The notes beneath the pieces were generated by a model. That model was not told the origin of the DNA. It made no database searches and saw only the letters and a list, made by a program, of their open reading frames with translations. A DNA stretch of 58,106 nucleotides from Pezizomycotina sp. ARF18. Its lineage: Eukaryota > Ascomycota. Position 1 is the first letter of the stretch, and each line of letters begins with the position of its first letter. Location of the stretch: assembly GCA_002224055.1 (NCBI GenBank), contig AZLU01000249.1:1-58106 (forward strand), in the 5' to 3' direction. Of the stretch, positions 1-11,851 are shown in pieces. The translations under genes were made by a program, and so were the position numbers.

Positions 1-2884
1 TACCTACTTTTAAAGCTCAAAAAAAGAAAAGAAATAGAAAGAGGGTGGCAAGGAAAAAAGAAAGAATTAAAATAAAATAATAATAATAATTAAAAAAGAA
101 TTTATCAAAGGAGAGGAGATTCTTGAGTATATATACCCGGTCGTCATAGCAATATTAATACTGGCATCTGTACCAGCTACCGCTGTATTAGTTTATTTAT
201 TTTTTTTTTTTCCCAGTACGGAATAGGTTCAATTGATTATTTTTCTTTTGTAGCTTTTAGTGTCAGAGAACACCCCCCCCTTTCCACCCCGAGTGCTCTT
301 CAAAATAGAAAATAATACAAGTAAAAAATAAAAAGGAAAAAAATTAAAAAAGGAAAATATAAAAAGGAAAAAAAGAAAAGAAAAGAAAAATAATCTGCTC
401 CGACAAGAGTCAATTTGAAATAAGTCTATCTGTCTGGCAGGTCTGGGTACGTACTCACCTTCTATTGCAATCCTTAGCAATGCCTCCCTTGGTGTTTCTC
501 TTGGTAGTGTTAAGAAAGGGAATGACAACAACTAGAATAATATAATTTCCTTTCAAGGGCGATAGGGGGACAACCCAAGAGTCCCTGTGCCAAAAAAAAA
601 AAAGAAGAGGAAATAGAAATAGAAAAAAAATAAGTACCACTACTATATCCTGCATGCAAAACTTACATAGGCTGATACAAGGCGGCTAGTTACAACAACC
701 TCTGGGTAGAACCGCTTCGGTGAATGCCTATTATTAATTAGCATCTCATAAGCACGCACGAACACAATATACACCGTTCTATCTCCTTGCTAAACAGGTT
801 GAGAGATGCACATACATTAACAGTACTTTTCAATTAATAAGAATATATTCAAAAGCACTCTACACACTATATAGCATGTATTCATCATGGGTTGTACCGT
901 ACCGAGATCTGTAACCCCTTGTACCAGCGCAATCCTTCTTTCTTCTTCACAAATCTTTCCATCTGCGAGAGTATATCGCATGTCCGTGTTCAGTTCGCCC
1001 CTTCCTCTTTGCTTCTTCTTTCTTTTCTTGAAAGTGCGATAATACAACTCCACTCGAACTGGGTGGAATTCAAACCGGACAACGGACGAACTTACTTACG
1101 ATGGACACTACATTGAGAATGTTTTCGTCCATCAAAAACATAATTTTGAGCTCGTATATTACTAGACCCTTTCAAATTTTGACGGCGCCATCAGTGAAAC
1201 ATCATCACAATGGCAAAAGAAACCTTTTAAAAATGAAAAACTACATCTGTCTTGTATTTTATACCTCTTTAACGTTTTTCTTAAGATGGAGTTTACAAAA
1301 AGGATTAGCCTTTCAAAAGCCTCGTTCCTAAACCGATTATTTCACCGGTGACTTAATAATGAATCATGACGATTTCCTTTATCTGGAGGGGGAAAGAAGG
1401 CGAAAGAAGCTTGATCCGCTCTCTCTCTAGGCTTGTTGGGACGAACGTCCTTAGATGGTACTTAACTGAGAGTGAATTCCCACCAAAGGAAAGTATATAT
1501 CAAGTATATACCCCAAAGAAATAGAAAGTATCCACTTTCGCTTTTTACCATTTGCGAAATGGGGCTTTCTCTTCGCCAGCGCCTGTTAGCTGGGTTCAAA
1601 GAGTGTAATGCCACTTTGCCTGAATTCTTTGGGTGCTGAATTGTCGTGCAGGAGCAAGCAGGCAAATAATTACTCTTCAGCAAGTGAGGGGAGCGGAAAG
1701 ATGGCCTGCTTAATGGACTGTTAACCTTTTCTTTTTTTTTCTTTTTTTTTTTTTTCTTGCGACATGCGCCTGCATGGATCGGCGGACCTCTTTTCATCTG
1801 AAAGGATTGGATTGGAGGGAGGAGAGAGGTATGTACAAGTGGTCAACGTAGTGCGTGAAAAAGTGCTTTGGCTAATAGCCTTTTTGATTAGTACTTCCAG
1901 CGCATATAATACAATACCTCCGTTATACCGCCGAGAGAATTCCTTGACCCTTTGAGTCAGGTGGCGAGTAGAATGAGCCACGAGTATTTCGCCCAGTACC
2001 ATTTTGTCGAGAACTGGGGACTGTTGCTGTATGACAAGAGAGGCTAATCTCTCAGCCCTTCCGAAGAAAAAAAAAAAAAAATCAACAGTAGCAGGTGTTA
2101 TTACTTACTATTGCCAAAGAATGACCTCTCGAGTCTCTTCCGTTTAAACTTTTTTTTTTTCTGTGGAGCCAGTCATTTTTGCATATTGCAGATGTATCGA
2201 GAGGGAAAATATCCCGACTGATTATACCGACCAAAGGTGAACGCCCGAACCTATGCCGAGAGGACGCCGGAAAAGACCTGTGTAAAATTTAAAATGTTGA
2301 ATCTATTAAAGTTTTTGAGGAAGCGTGTTTGGTGATGAAGAGCCCAGACTGTGAACAGATCAAAAGCAATTTTTTTTCTTTTGTACCTTTTTAGTCCCTT
2401 ATCCCATGTATGACGTAATCTTTCCTTAGTTTCGTCGTTCTCGAAACACTTGAAGCTTCTAGGTGCAAACATTTCTCAAGAAACGGTTTCTTCATTCTAC
2501 CGACCTCTTCCGAGGGCTCAGACAATGTTTGATTATAATGCTTTAATTCCGAAAATCGTGGACCTTAGAAATTTTTTTAAAAAATTTAGAAATTAAAAAA
2601 GTATTAGCTCGTTCCTCTCTATCTTCATCCCTCAAGTACTTTGGCTCGACCTATTGTTCTTCCGTTATCGATGGAGCGGACCCAAAACTTTCTCAGGCGA
2701 GAAAAGAGTCACTAAGACCTTCCCTTTTTTTTTTTTTTTTTTTTTAACCACTTGTCAGGCCAGTGAATAGTGTTTTTCCTTGTGGCTCAACTTTTTACAC
2801 CTCCTTTGAGGAGACTCGGAGGAGAATAGTTATTCATACTGTTATTATAATCACTCACCGGAGCTAAATAGTGGAGGAGAAGCG
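1..2884. other. AT-rich spacer, no recognised gene
   Basis: About 2.9 kb of AT-rich sequence with A- and T-tracts (for example near 590, 1730, 2070 and 2728). Only short low-complexity open frames are present and none looks like a known protein. I found no tRNA or rRNA. It could be untranslated region or promoter of a gene beyond the left edge. Confidence 0.5.
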
Positions 2885-2892
2885 GGTGTGAT

Positions 2893-3057
2893 CAGGGTAT
2901 TTAGCGTGGCACGATTTTCAATTACTCACCGAGGTGAAACCCACTCGACACCTCAGAAAATAGCAAAAGTCCTCTAAAAACCACCTATTACAAGGCAAAA
3001 AACAAATTAAAATTAGCCTTCAACCTTTGGGGCTCCCAAACCACGCTAAGAGCCCTG
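2893..3057. mobile_element. hAT-like MITE, copy A (165 bp)
   Basis: The left end reads CAGGGTATTTAGCGTGG and the reverse complement of the right end reads CAGGGCTCTTAGCGTGG, giving imperfect terminal inverted repeats of about 17 bp. The element is flanked on both sides by the same 8 bp, GGTGTGAT (2885-2892 and 3058-3065). An 8-bp target-site duplication with CAGGG-type ends is the signature of hAT transposons. There is no coding capacity, so it is a non-autonomous miniature element. A homologous copy lies at 4692-4874; both share an internal ACCGAGGTGAAA...CACCTC palindrome and an ACGCTAAGAGCCC right end. Confidence 0.85.
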
Positions 3058-3065
3058 GGTGTGAT

Positions 3066-4206
3066 AATAAAGGATATCAACCGAGGGGCCATCCAACTCC
3101 GCTCCTGGAATGTATAACTTTAACGCTGTATTGCTCACCGTTAAAATAAACAATTATTTTCCCCTCTTAAGTCAAAGAGGCGTCACAAGTTGAAGATACC
3201 GGTTCTTCTGAACTCAACATGCTGAACCCCGTTAGTGATTTAATATTATATTGTTCCAAAAATCGGCGAGATAGCACCACATCGGCATCAGTACAGTTTT
3301 CCGCAAAGCAACCGAACAACCAAAGCTTACGCTTGTAACCGCGGAAAAGCCTACAGTCTTACCGTTTAGCTGCCTTTTTGTTCTTTTTATTCTTTGTTTC
3401 TTTTTTCCTCTTCTCTCTCTCTCTTTTCCTCCCGCCAGATGCGTTTTTTTTTTTTTTTTTTTTTTTCTCCTGCAAAATGTTGTCAAAGTGAACCGTTACA
3501 CCCTCTTCAGATCTGAGGATAAGGCTGTTATCTCGTTCGTTATCAAAAGAAAAACACTCTATCTCGGTAAGGCGCGGTGAGAAATTAGAGAAGCGAAAGA
3601 TCTCAATTACGCTCTTGCCTCCATTCTTTCTTCGGGAGGATAGAAGTATCTCATTGCCCGTGCCTTCCTCCCTTTTCATCCCGGCGAAAAAGCAGAAAGT
3701 TTGGCTGACAACAACCCTTCAAAAAAAGAAAAAAAAGAAAAGAAAAGAAAGAAAAAAAAAAAGGGTATCCCGGAGCCTTTTCCCCATGTATATTGGTTCG
3801 CAAGTCAGTCTCACATCGGTTTCGATGGCTCTGCCTGGGTTGAACACGCGTACAGACAAAGGAAATGGCTGTGTATACACAGACAGCTTCACGACTTACT
3901 AGGAATTAGTATTGATGTGGACTCGGGTCGTCTTTCTCTACTTGCTCTGCTTAGGCTGTTTTCAGAAAGATATTGAAATTTATTGGCTTTTCTTTCTTTC
4001 TTTTTCTTTTTTTTTTTTTTAAGAAAAAAATTCATTTAAAATAGAAGAGAGAAATTCATCGTGTCGATTATCGCAAAAAGTGTCGTCGCCAATCCTTCCA
4101 GAATATCCATTTCCAACGCCGATCCACCAAGGTTATCGTCCAATCAGGGCAAACCACTCAGGTTACCTGCCGTCGATCGGTGCTGCGACGGTGCATACGT
4201 GCTATG
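3066..4206. other. Spacer, no recognised gene
   Basis: AT-rich sequence between two miniature transposons, with T-tracts near 3446 and 4006 and an A-rich stretch near 3721-3762. Lysine-rich translations here come from the A-tracts and are not credible proteins. Nothing else was recognised. Confidence 0.45.
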
Positions 4207-4208
4207 TA

Positions 4209-4389
4209 CTGTATACCCGTGCATAATTTTGCCGTCACATCTAATTTTATTTTTTAGTGTTGATCTGGGACAATTTTGGTACCTTTTAAAAAGAGGTGTG
4301 AGGCCCCAGATTTGGTACCTTTCATGTACATACCCTGTAAAAAGAAAATAAAATTAGATGTGACAGCAAAATTATGCACGGGTATACAG
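4209..4389. mobile_element. Mariner-like MITE (181 bp)
   Basis: Long terminal inverted repeats of about 45 bp with one clear mismatch: the left arm starts CTGTATACCCGTGCATAATT (4209) and the right arm ends with its complement at 4389. The element is bracketed by TA on both sides (4207-4208 and 4390-4391), the usual target duplication of Tc1/mariner elements. The 90-bp core holds two related segments, each ending in TTTGGTACCTTT. There is no transposase frame, so it would need a transposase in trans. The near identity of the arms suggests a fairly recent insertion. Confidence 0.85.
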
Positions 4390-4390
4390 T

Positions 4391-4484
4391 AAGTGTTGCC
4401 TGCAAACATCTCTTTTTTTGTGAGCAAGGCAGTTATTATTTCCTCGAAACTTGAACCCTCTCTAGAAAAAGAAAGTAAAATCCT

Positions 4485-4518
<34 letters not shown>

Positions 4519-4683
4519 ATCTCTGTCACCACTCCCTTCTTTTTCATCGCTTTTGGCTTTTCTCTGGCATATCGGCATGTAACCCATTTGGCAGTAAAAT
4601 GACATACAGCCTAAACAGTCACTAGGGCGAAGGCAGGCAAACCACTGCCAAAAGGAAAAAATCTTGAAATAATTAAAAAGGCA
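4391..4683. other. Short spacer between two MITEs
   Basis: About 290 bp separating the mariner-like and hAT-like elements, with a T-tract near 4486-4514. No gene seen. Confidence 0.45.
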
Positions 4684-4691
4684 CCCTGGAG

Positions 4692-4874
4692 CAGGGCGTT
4701 TAGTATGGGCCAAAACGACTGGGACAGCATTTTTTTACCGAGGTGAAAAGGTACCTTAACACCTCGAAAAACAGCAAAAAAATTGCAAAAACGAGCACTT
4801 TATCAGACGAAACAAAAATAAAATTAAAATATTTTGAACCTCAACGCCTAGAAAAAACGACGCTAAGAGCCCCG
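4692..4874. mobile_element. hAT-like MITE, copy B (183 bp)
   Basis: Second copy of the element at 2893-3057. The left end is CAGGGCGTTTAGTATGG and the reverse complement of the right end is CGGGGCTCTTAGCGTC. It is flanked by a perfect 8-bp duplication, CCCTGGAG (4684-4691 and 4875-4882). The interior keeps ACCGAGGTGAAA, ACACCTCGAAAAA and the ACGCTAAGAGCCC end found in copy A. Left-end differences between the copies are mainly C/T or G/A transitions. There is no coding capacity. Confidence 0.85.
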
Positions 4875-4882
4875 CCCTGGAG

Positions 4883-7800
4883 TTTTTCGGCAAGCTTCTC
4901 AAGCTTTAGAAATATACAAGTAAGTATAGGTTCTATCGTTCTGTTTACATCCTATCATTGACCTTTCCGGTTAGCGAAATCTTCGACTTTTGATATTTTA
5001 ACTTTTGAGAGCTACTTTAATATAGCCTATATCTACTTGGCACGCAAGATGCAAAGAATAGGCTTACATGGGATAAGCTGGACGACGGCGTCCCACGTGT
5101 GGATGCGTGCGAACAAGCCCTCTTTTCCAATCTCGTTTAGCTATATATATTGCTGTTTTGCTTATATCTCCTCCACCAAAGGAAGTACTTAGTTACAATA
5201 ATAACGGCGATTATACTTATATAATATTAGTATACAATATATATCCTCCTCAGTTCGCACTTTTCGACTTCGCTTCGCCGATTTTGTGTCAAGATAAAAA
5301 ATAAAAATAAAAAATAAATAAATACTTAAATCAAAAAGGATTGAGTGCTCCTGAACCCTTACTTGCATATTAATTAGAATCTGACCTGACATTAGTTTAG
5401 AAGCACCCCAGGCGGGTTTGAATCTCCGAGAAGGGTTATAAAGTCTCGTTTAATAGGGGGGATGTATTATATCTTATTTTCCAAATGAAGAGAGAGGCAA
5501 GAGAAAAAGCGAGAGATATCCGAGGTAAGATTTTGTTGCGAGGATCGGCTTGGTGCTTGGTCCAACGTTCAGCCTTCGCTTTTTTTTTTTTTTTTTTTTT
5601 TTTTTTTTCAACGAACTTCGGGGTTCGGAAATCTCCAGCAAGCCTCAAAGAAAAGACTTACTTTCAGTAATACGGGGAATAGAATTCCACGCAGTTGAAC
5701 TCGGAAGAAAAGAAAAGAAAGCAAGAATTCTTTTGATAATAAGAGAAAAGCAGAATCATATGATTCTCATCCGTCGACAACCATGTTGCACGAGTACCAA
5801 TATGATATAGATTTTTGTGGTGGAGAGAATGTTACGGAGCCTTTCAAGAACTCAATCTGTTAAGCTTAAACCCCGTGGCGTAGTACACTTTCGGTCATTA
5901 GTGATTTTTTATTTTATTTTTTTTTTATAGTATTTTTTTTTTAATATTTTGGGTGGCTTGTGCTTGAGTTTCTCGCTTGGGCCTTCCGAGGAAAAGGACG
6001 CTTCTTGCTTTAGCTGAAAAACAAAAAAGGAAAAAAAAAAAGAAAGAAAAGAAACCGAAGGAAGGAAGGACGGAAGAGAGCTCTGGAGTCTGTACTACGT
6101 TCCTTTCGACTTCGTGACGAGCACCTTCGGTAAGTAAATAAAGTGAGAAGAGAGGAAGAGAGAGAGAGAGAGAGAGGAGCCTTAAGACCCTCGATCCTTG
6201 AATCGAACTACTTCTGCGTTTCTATTAGAGCACCGTTGGAAACTTGTAATAAGAACGTTTGCTTTCTATGTTTGACAGGCAGAATAGGAAAGATTATAGA
6301 GAACTGTAATCATCTCAAGGTCTCTGCCTCATCTTCCTGCGTGTTTTGGCGCCCTGTAAAAGCAGTGAAAAAAGGCCCCAAGAAATAAAGGAATCCGATC
6401 ACCACCTTTCAAAGCCTTTTTACTTTCGAAATTCATAGAAGGTTTTCCTTTATCGGTTTTACCTTGAAAAGGAAAAGAAAAGAATAAAATAAGGAAGGAA
6501 AAAGAAACCCTTGTACGAGCGTCAAATATGACAAAACTATGTTCTTCCCGCGTATATGTATATAGGTACCTCTAGATATAATCCTTACACGCTGACACCG
6601 AGTCGTCGTCGCCGGGAGCTCGTAGTGCAGAATTTTGAAAAGCCGAAACTATCTAAATCTACCGCAACATTCCGCCGTCGCTTGTCTAAACGAAAGGGCA
6701 GCGTTACCCTCTCTTTCCGTAAAAGACCCACAGCCCTCTCTTTTAAGATCAAGGGGCCGTCTGGTTGCCCACTTTTAGCAGTTCAAATGTGACATCGATC
6801 GACGAATCGCAGGTCTAGAATGGAAGTCTATCCCACCTACCCAATTCTCGTTAAATCTCTCTCCCTTCATGCAAGATTTCTGCAACTTGAAAATACTTGG
6901 CTCCCTTCGTTTTTTATTCTTGATTTTTTTTTATTTTTATTTTTATTTTATATATATTTTGGGGGCGTCTTGTTTTCTTTCTAGGAGAAGTGCCGTTGAT
7001 AACGCACGTGGCCATTGTGGATTCCTTCCCCCCTTTTTTTTCTAAAGTAGATTGTTTAATTTGATATTGTGAAATGTGACTGACGAAGGGACTTATTAAT
7101 CGAGTGCGTTGATACTGGTAATATAACTGTAAGTATTAGACCAGAAACGAGAATACGCAAGCATGATTTAGAAGAGCTGACCTCCGCAGGTATTTCGTTT
7201 TCGACTGCTTTGTGTATATTAGATAGATATATATAATGTATATCCTTATATATATTGCACTCCGCAATTTTAAACATCACGAGCTAATTTCTCTCTCGTG
7301 CTCTCTTTGCTATTTCATTGGTGAGCTTTTTCCCTTGTGTTTTCTTTTTATTGTCGTTTGAGTAACGTGTTGGATCACAGTTGGCTCCGCTTGTGGCTCG
7401 CATTCCTTGACCGTCACGCGCAGTTGGCAATGGTGAAATAGCGAACGAACACGAAGTTTCTCTCTCAGCCCTTTTCCAAGCAATCCGCTCTCTGACTGCA
7501 CGCGGAAACAGTAGGAAAAAAAAAAGATTGGAGAAAAATGTCCTGCATGATTGATATACACTCCTCCTTATTCCCCCCTTTTTTGTTAAGTCTTTATAGA
7601 GTCTTAATTCAATTGTTGTTTATTTCTTTCAGGAAGCTGGCATTATTATATATTATATATTAAGTCCTTGTTTTATTTTATTTTTAAGGGTGGCCCTATA
7701 AAAATATCAAACGTGGCTCCACCCGAACCGGCCTTTAAAGGCTATCGAAAATTGCCTCTCCGACAGCGCACAGCAGCGGGGGAAAAATATCTCCGGAACC

Positions 7801-8858
7801 TCAATGGTCCGCGACTGATCTTCTTTGTTTTGACCCATTCGCACGTCACAACATTACCCAGGTTAAACTTGTGCAAGGCATGAAAAGCTGTTTAGAATAC
7901 ACCACGCGCGTAATACGAGGAATAAGTAAGCAGAGGGATGCGTTCTTGTTTCCCGCCGAGATAATTCCATTAAAATTTTTTTTTTTTTTTGAGTCTCGAG
8001 GAGGCGTTTGGCTTTTGTTATACTTAACTCTTGTGTGGAGCATCAAGAAGCAAGAATTAGTGGTCGTGACTTTTGCCCCCTCCAACTTGATGCTTAAGTT
8101 GCAACGTGGGTTTGCCTGCCGAGAAATCAGATAGGAAAGCCGGGTCCAGGTAGAATACAGTGTCGCACATTGGTGGCTTTTAGTTCAACCCCAGAGCAAG
8201 CCTCAGCATCACCAAAAGACAGGTTGTTAAAAAGAAAAAAGGGAAAAAAGGACCGTTGGGGGGGAAAGGTTGAGAGAGCGAATTATCCTTCCAACGTAGT
8301 AGCCAAACTAGTGAGCGGTTGATAGTGCCTATACAATAGACATGATTACTCCTCAAGCTACTATTTCCTTAATGCTAAACCCATGTAGTGAGAGATGTTG
8401 GTGTTTATGAGAAGTAGGAAAAAAAAGGAAAGTGGGAACCGACTTATCGCTCAAGTTCTCTTATTGCATTGAATATCAGATAAAACTACAAGTAGTTATA
8501 CGAATGAGAAGACCTCCCTAGACACCACCGATGCGCAAGCCCAAATTTACAAACGTTGATTTAAGATAAAGAGTGGGAAAGGATAAAAAGAAAAATAAAA
8601 ATAACAATAATAAGCAGAAGGACAAAAAAATCCGGTAATTAAAGCAAGAAATCAAGATGTGATCAACATAAAGCTTGAAAGCAGGAGTCTGGGTTCTCCT
8701 GTCCACCTCGTATAGCCGAAACTCTTCACCAAGGTGCTCTTTGGCAACTTCTTCGGAAGAGACAGGGAGGGAAGACGTTGGGAGAGAATGAGGGGGAGAG
8801 TGAAAGACGAATCAGTGGCGATTCCGAAGCGGAGTAAATCTCGATGTATTCATGAGAT
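4883..8858. other. Long spacer, no recognised gene
   Basis: About 4 kb without a recognisable gene. It holds long T-tracts (for example 5580-5608 and 7977-7990), a GA-rich microsatellite at 6143-6178 and (TA)-rich stretches near 7230-7260. A basic 78-residue frame at 6556-6792 is open but matches nothing I know. The right end lies just past the stop of the RING-CH gene and probably includes its 3' untranslated region. Confidence 0.45.
6143..6178. repeat. GA-rich microsatellite
   Basis: A run made almost only of G and A, containing about nine GA units near 6157-6176. Simple repeat in a non-coding region. Confidence 0.8.
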
Positions 8859-10730
8859 TTACTGGCGTTGGGGTCGGCTAGCTCGCCGTAGGCTTGGTTT
8901 ATTGATGCTCCCCACAGCTGACCGCCTAAAGTCAACTATCGTACGGGTCTTAACTTGACGAGCTCGTTTGTACTTGTAGTATAGTGTCAAAGCATCCTGC
9001 GTGAAATAAACGAGCACGAGTCAGCCAATTTTTCCTGTCTCGCAACTAGTCCAAATAATGCACCGCCGCCGCCTCATGGTGCAATGCACCAAATCGGTAG
9101 CCGATTCTCGATCGCGGCGTTCTTTGGGAAAAAAAAAAAAAAAAAGGACACCGAGATGAAGAGGCGGAGAGGCAGAGAGGGGGAATTGTTTACCTTCAGC
9201 AGAACGAAGAGACAGCCACCAAGAATATCCGGTGAAACCCGTCAGGCAGCAACTTCTTAATACCCGGGATTTTACCTAATAGTCGCCCATGCCAGCCATG
9301 ACGCTAGGGAATAGCAGAGCACCGATTATCCAGTTGCCGGCACCGTTTCTGCCGAGCAAGACGTTCCCTTCCTCGAGGATCAACTCGGCACCAAGCTCTT
9401 GCTGATTTTCATCCCGTGCTCCGCCCCCACGCCGATTTCCAACATTCTGACCATTACCGATTCCATTAACATTTGCGTTCTCTGCCGCCGCCGGCCCGTC
9501 AGCATCACCATGGTCGTATTCAGCCGAACCGGCACTGTGCCTTTCGGCTTCTTCGCTCCACATCTTGTCGTACGGCAACAGTAGGCTATCGTACAGCTTG
9601 TTATAAACGGCCTGAAATAGGGTAGTATGGATAGTGTTATCGCCGGCGAGGGAGGAAATGTGAAGTGAAGAGGATCCGCATGGCAGAAAAATATGAATGG
9701 AAGTACGGGGAGAGTGGGATCCATATTACGGTCCGCGAAGCGATGAGAATGAGTGGTATCAGAGGCAAGCCAACGCCCAAGCGCCATGTCCACTCAAAGT
9801 CTCGACCATTACTGGCAAGCAATATTTCATTCGCCCGTCTCGTGCCGCAAACCAGATAAACAGTGTTAACACCGTAAACAGTACAACTAATAAACACCAT
9901 AGAACCAACACCTAATCGATGCGGAGGTTGAGAAATGTTAGCGTCTAGCTACAAAGGCCATTGTCACTTCTAAAGACCAAAGCTTTGAAGAGGAAGTATA
10001 ACTTGAAGAAAAAAAGAATAAAATCCCTTTTATTTTTGGTTTCTTTCTATCTTTCTTTTCTTTGAATGTACGACCGGCCAATATCTATAGAGAATGCATA
10101 GGAGAGGAGCGGAGAGCTTAAGGGCGAAAAAAAAAAAGTAGAAGGAGTGATAAACCTACCCGCAAGAACAGCAAGTGATGTAGCTTTCTCCGCTGCGCTT
10201 TCGATATACCTTCCAAGCTCCACCGCGAAACTTGGCTCCTGGCGCAACTTGATCTCCATCTTACATTGAGGACACCTGATAGGTTGGTTCGAGGCCGTGC
10301 CCTTCTCCATGTCCGCTATCCAGTCAAGAAGACAACCTTCATGCGCGACTAAGGCGCATTTACACGGGCTCCTCAAATGCCATGCGTGCTAGAATCCTGT
10401 GTCAGTTCGTCAGACCTAGAAGCGAAGCATATCCAGCACTTTTCCATAGGATCTATGTGAGATTGATCATCCGTGGCGGTTGCAGCAGCACCGCCATGCT
10501 TCGAGGCTCGACGCAGCGTGGGGCGGTGGTATTGCCGTTGTTTATGAGAGGGTTCAGCTCGATTAGGGAACGGATCCTGTTCGCGATCTAGATGCGCGTG
10601 GCGATCTTGACGACAAGGTCGTTCCTGCTGTTACAGATGATGAGGGGCCATCAACCACCGTGGTGGAAGAGTCCGACGTGTTACCCGTACTCGCGCTCGT
10701 GGAGCTGCGAGATGCTTGGGCGTGTGACAT
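8859..10730 (-). CDS. RING-CH (RINGv) membrane E3 ubiquitin ligase
   Basis: Membrane-associated RING-CH protein, a family whose members act as E3 ubiquitin ligases. From the ATG at 10730 the product starts MSHAQASRSSTS with a Ser/Thr-rich leader. The C4HC3 RING then follows: CWIC (near 10420), CKC, H-x2-C in AHEGC, and CPQC (near 10280). After an intron (9912-10159) come hydrophobic segments including TVYGVNTVYLVCG and WRLGVGLPLIPLILI. A Gly/Asn-rich acidic linker follows, then NWIIGALLFPSVMAGMGDY, a short exon with DILGGCLFVLLK, and a last exon starting DALTLYYKYK that ends at TAA 8859-8861. This order fits a conserved but unnamed Pezizomycotina family. Frameshifts are visible near 10560, at 10374 (one base lost just before RSPCKC) and near 9615. 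Confidence 0.82.
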
Positions 10731-11380
10731 GACGAGCGTTGCCTCTACAAACGCCTCCAGCTTTTCTTACGCTAGATACTAAAAAGTATCGATGTGATGT
10801 CCACGAAACCCTTCTTGTTTTTACGCAACTCTCGTTCAACTCCTTCTCTGGACGACTAAAAGAGCAAGCCTTTTTATTCGGATCAATGGACTTTCTGGGA
10901 AAAACCTGGACTAGCGATAGAATTCTAGTTGAAGATTCCCTTGCCTTTCGTTTGTGGGCCGGCTGTCGATGGTGCTCGCCGATTTTGCCCGGCGATGGAT
11001 GATAAAGACACTTGAGGTGATGCTGAGAGGGGGCGAGGCAGGGAGTTGGTGTTGTGTAGGTTAAAAGTATGTTGTGTGCAATGGTGTGGTTGGTTTTCCC
11101 GCATTCCCCCCAACCTTTCACGGGCATTCGTCTGCACCCCAAACCAAGGCAATTTTTTGGGCCGCACTCACTTAGTCAGCGCGCAATAGCCCAGTAATCC
11201 ACGTGATCTCAAGTCCTGCGGCGAGAATCCACCGAAAGGGTAAAAGGGAATCTCGTCACCTCCACTTCTTCCACCGGCGCCGCTGAAGCTTCTGAGAAAC
11301 CCAAGCGGTTGAAAATAGGCTGGAAAAAAGAATAATATACACAAAAAATAAAAATAAAAATAAAAATAAAAATAAATAAA

Positions 11381-11411
<31 letters not shown>

Positions 11412-11851
11412 TAAAATAAAAATAAATAAAAATAAAAATAAAAATAAAAATAAATAAAATAAAAGTAAAAACAGTAGGTAATATAGTTAACCACCCTTGG
11501 TTGAGAAAAAACGAAGCAGAAGTAAACCAGTTCATTATTCTGGGCGGAATTTCAAGACTGAGAGTTCCTTTGATCTTTTCTTTCTTTTCTTTCTTTCCTA
11601 CTCCAAGCAAGTATCACAAACTTCAAACATCAAACATGCGGCAACCATCCAATCATTTACGAACTTCCACCTTCGTACTAATAAAAGGAGCGGAGAAGCT
11701 TCGAAATCAATAAAAATTAAGGCCAGGGAAAATAAAAAATATATTAGAATATAAGGGAAAGACTAATAACGGCAAAAGAAAAAGGAAAGTGGTAAAAAAA
11801 TCTTGAAGTAAGAAAAACACAACGGCCTAATACGAGGTACGACGGAAAGGA
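10731..11851. other. Intergenic region with possible unrecognised exon
   Basis: Spacer between the divergent RING-CH and TFIIIC genes, presumably holding both promoters. On the minus strand an exon-like block at about 11180-11322 has a good acceptor (TTTTTTCCAG) and a donor GTGAGT, and can read GDEIPFYPFGGF. I do not recognise it. It adjoins the hexanucleotide-like satellite at 11341-11470. It could equally be untranslated sequence. Confidence 0.35.
11341..11470. repeat. (AAAAAT)n-type microsatellite
   Basis: About 130 bp of near-perfect A(4-5)T units, mostly AAAAAT with interspersed AAAT and AAAAT. On the minus strand it lies just upstream of a pyrimidine-rich acceptor, so it may sit in an intron. 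Open frames across it give Phe/Ile/Tyr-rich peptides that are not real proteins. Confidence 0.9.

Noticed and set aside
5395-5440. Possible tRNA B-box (GGGTTTGAATCTC)
   Set aside because: No A-box at proper spacing and no cloverleaf could be drawn.
11209-11610. 133-residue minus-strand frame rich in Phe and Ile
   Set aside because: Most of it is translation of the AAAAAT satellite.
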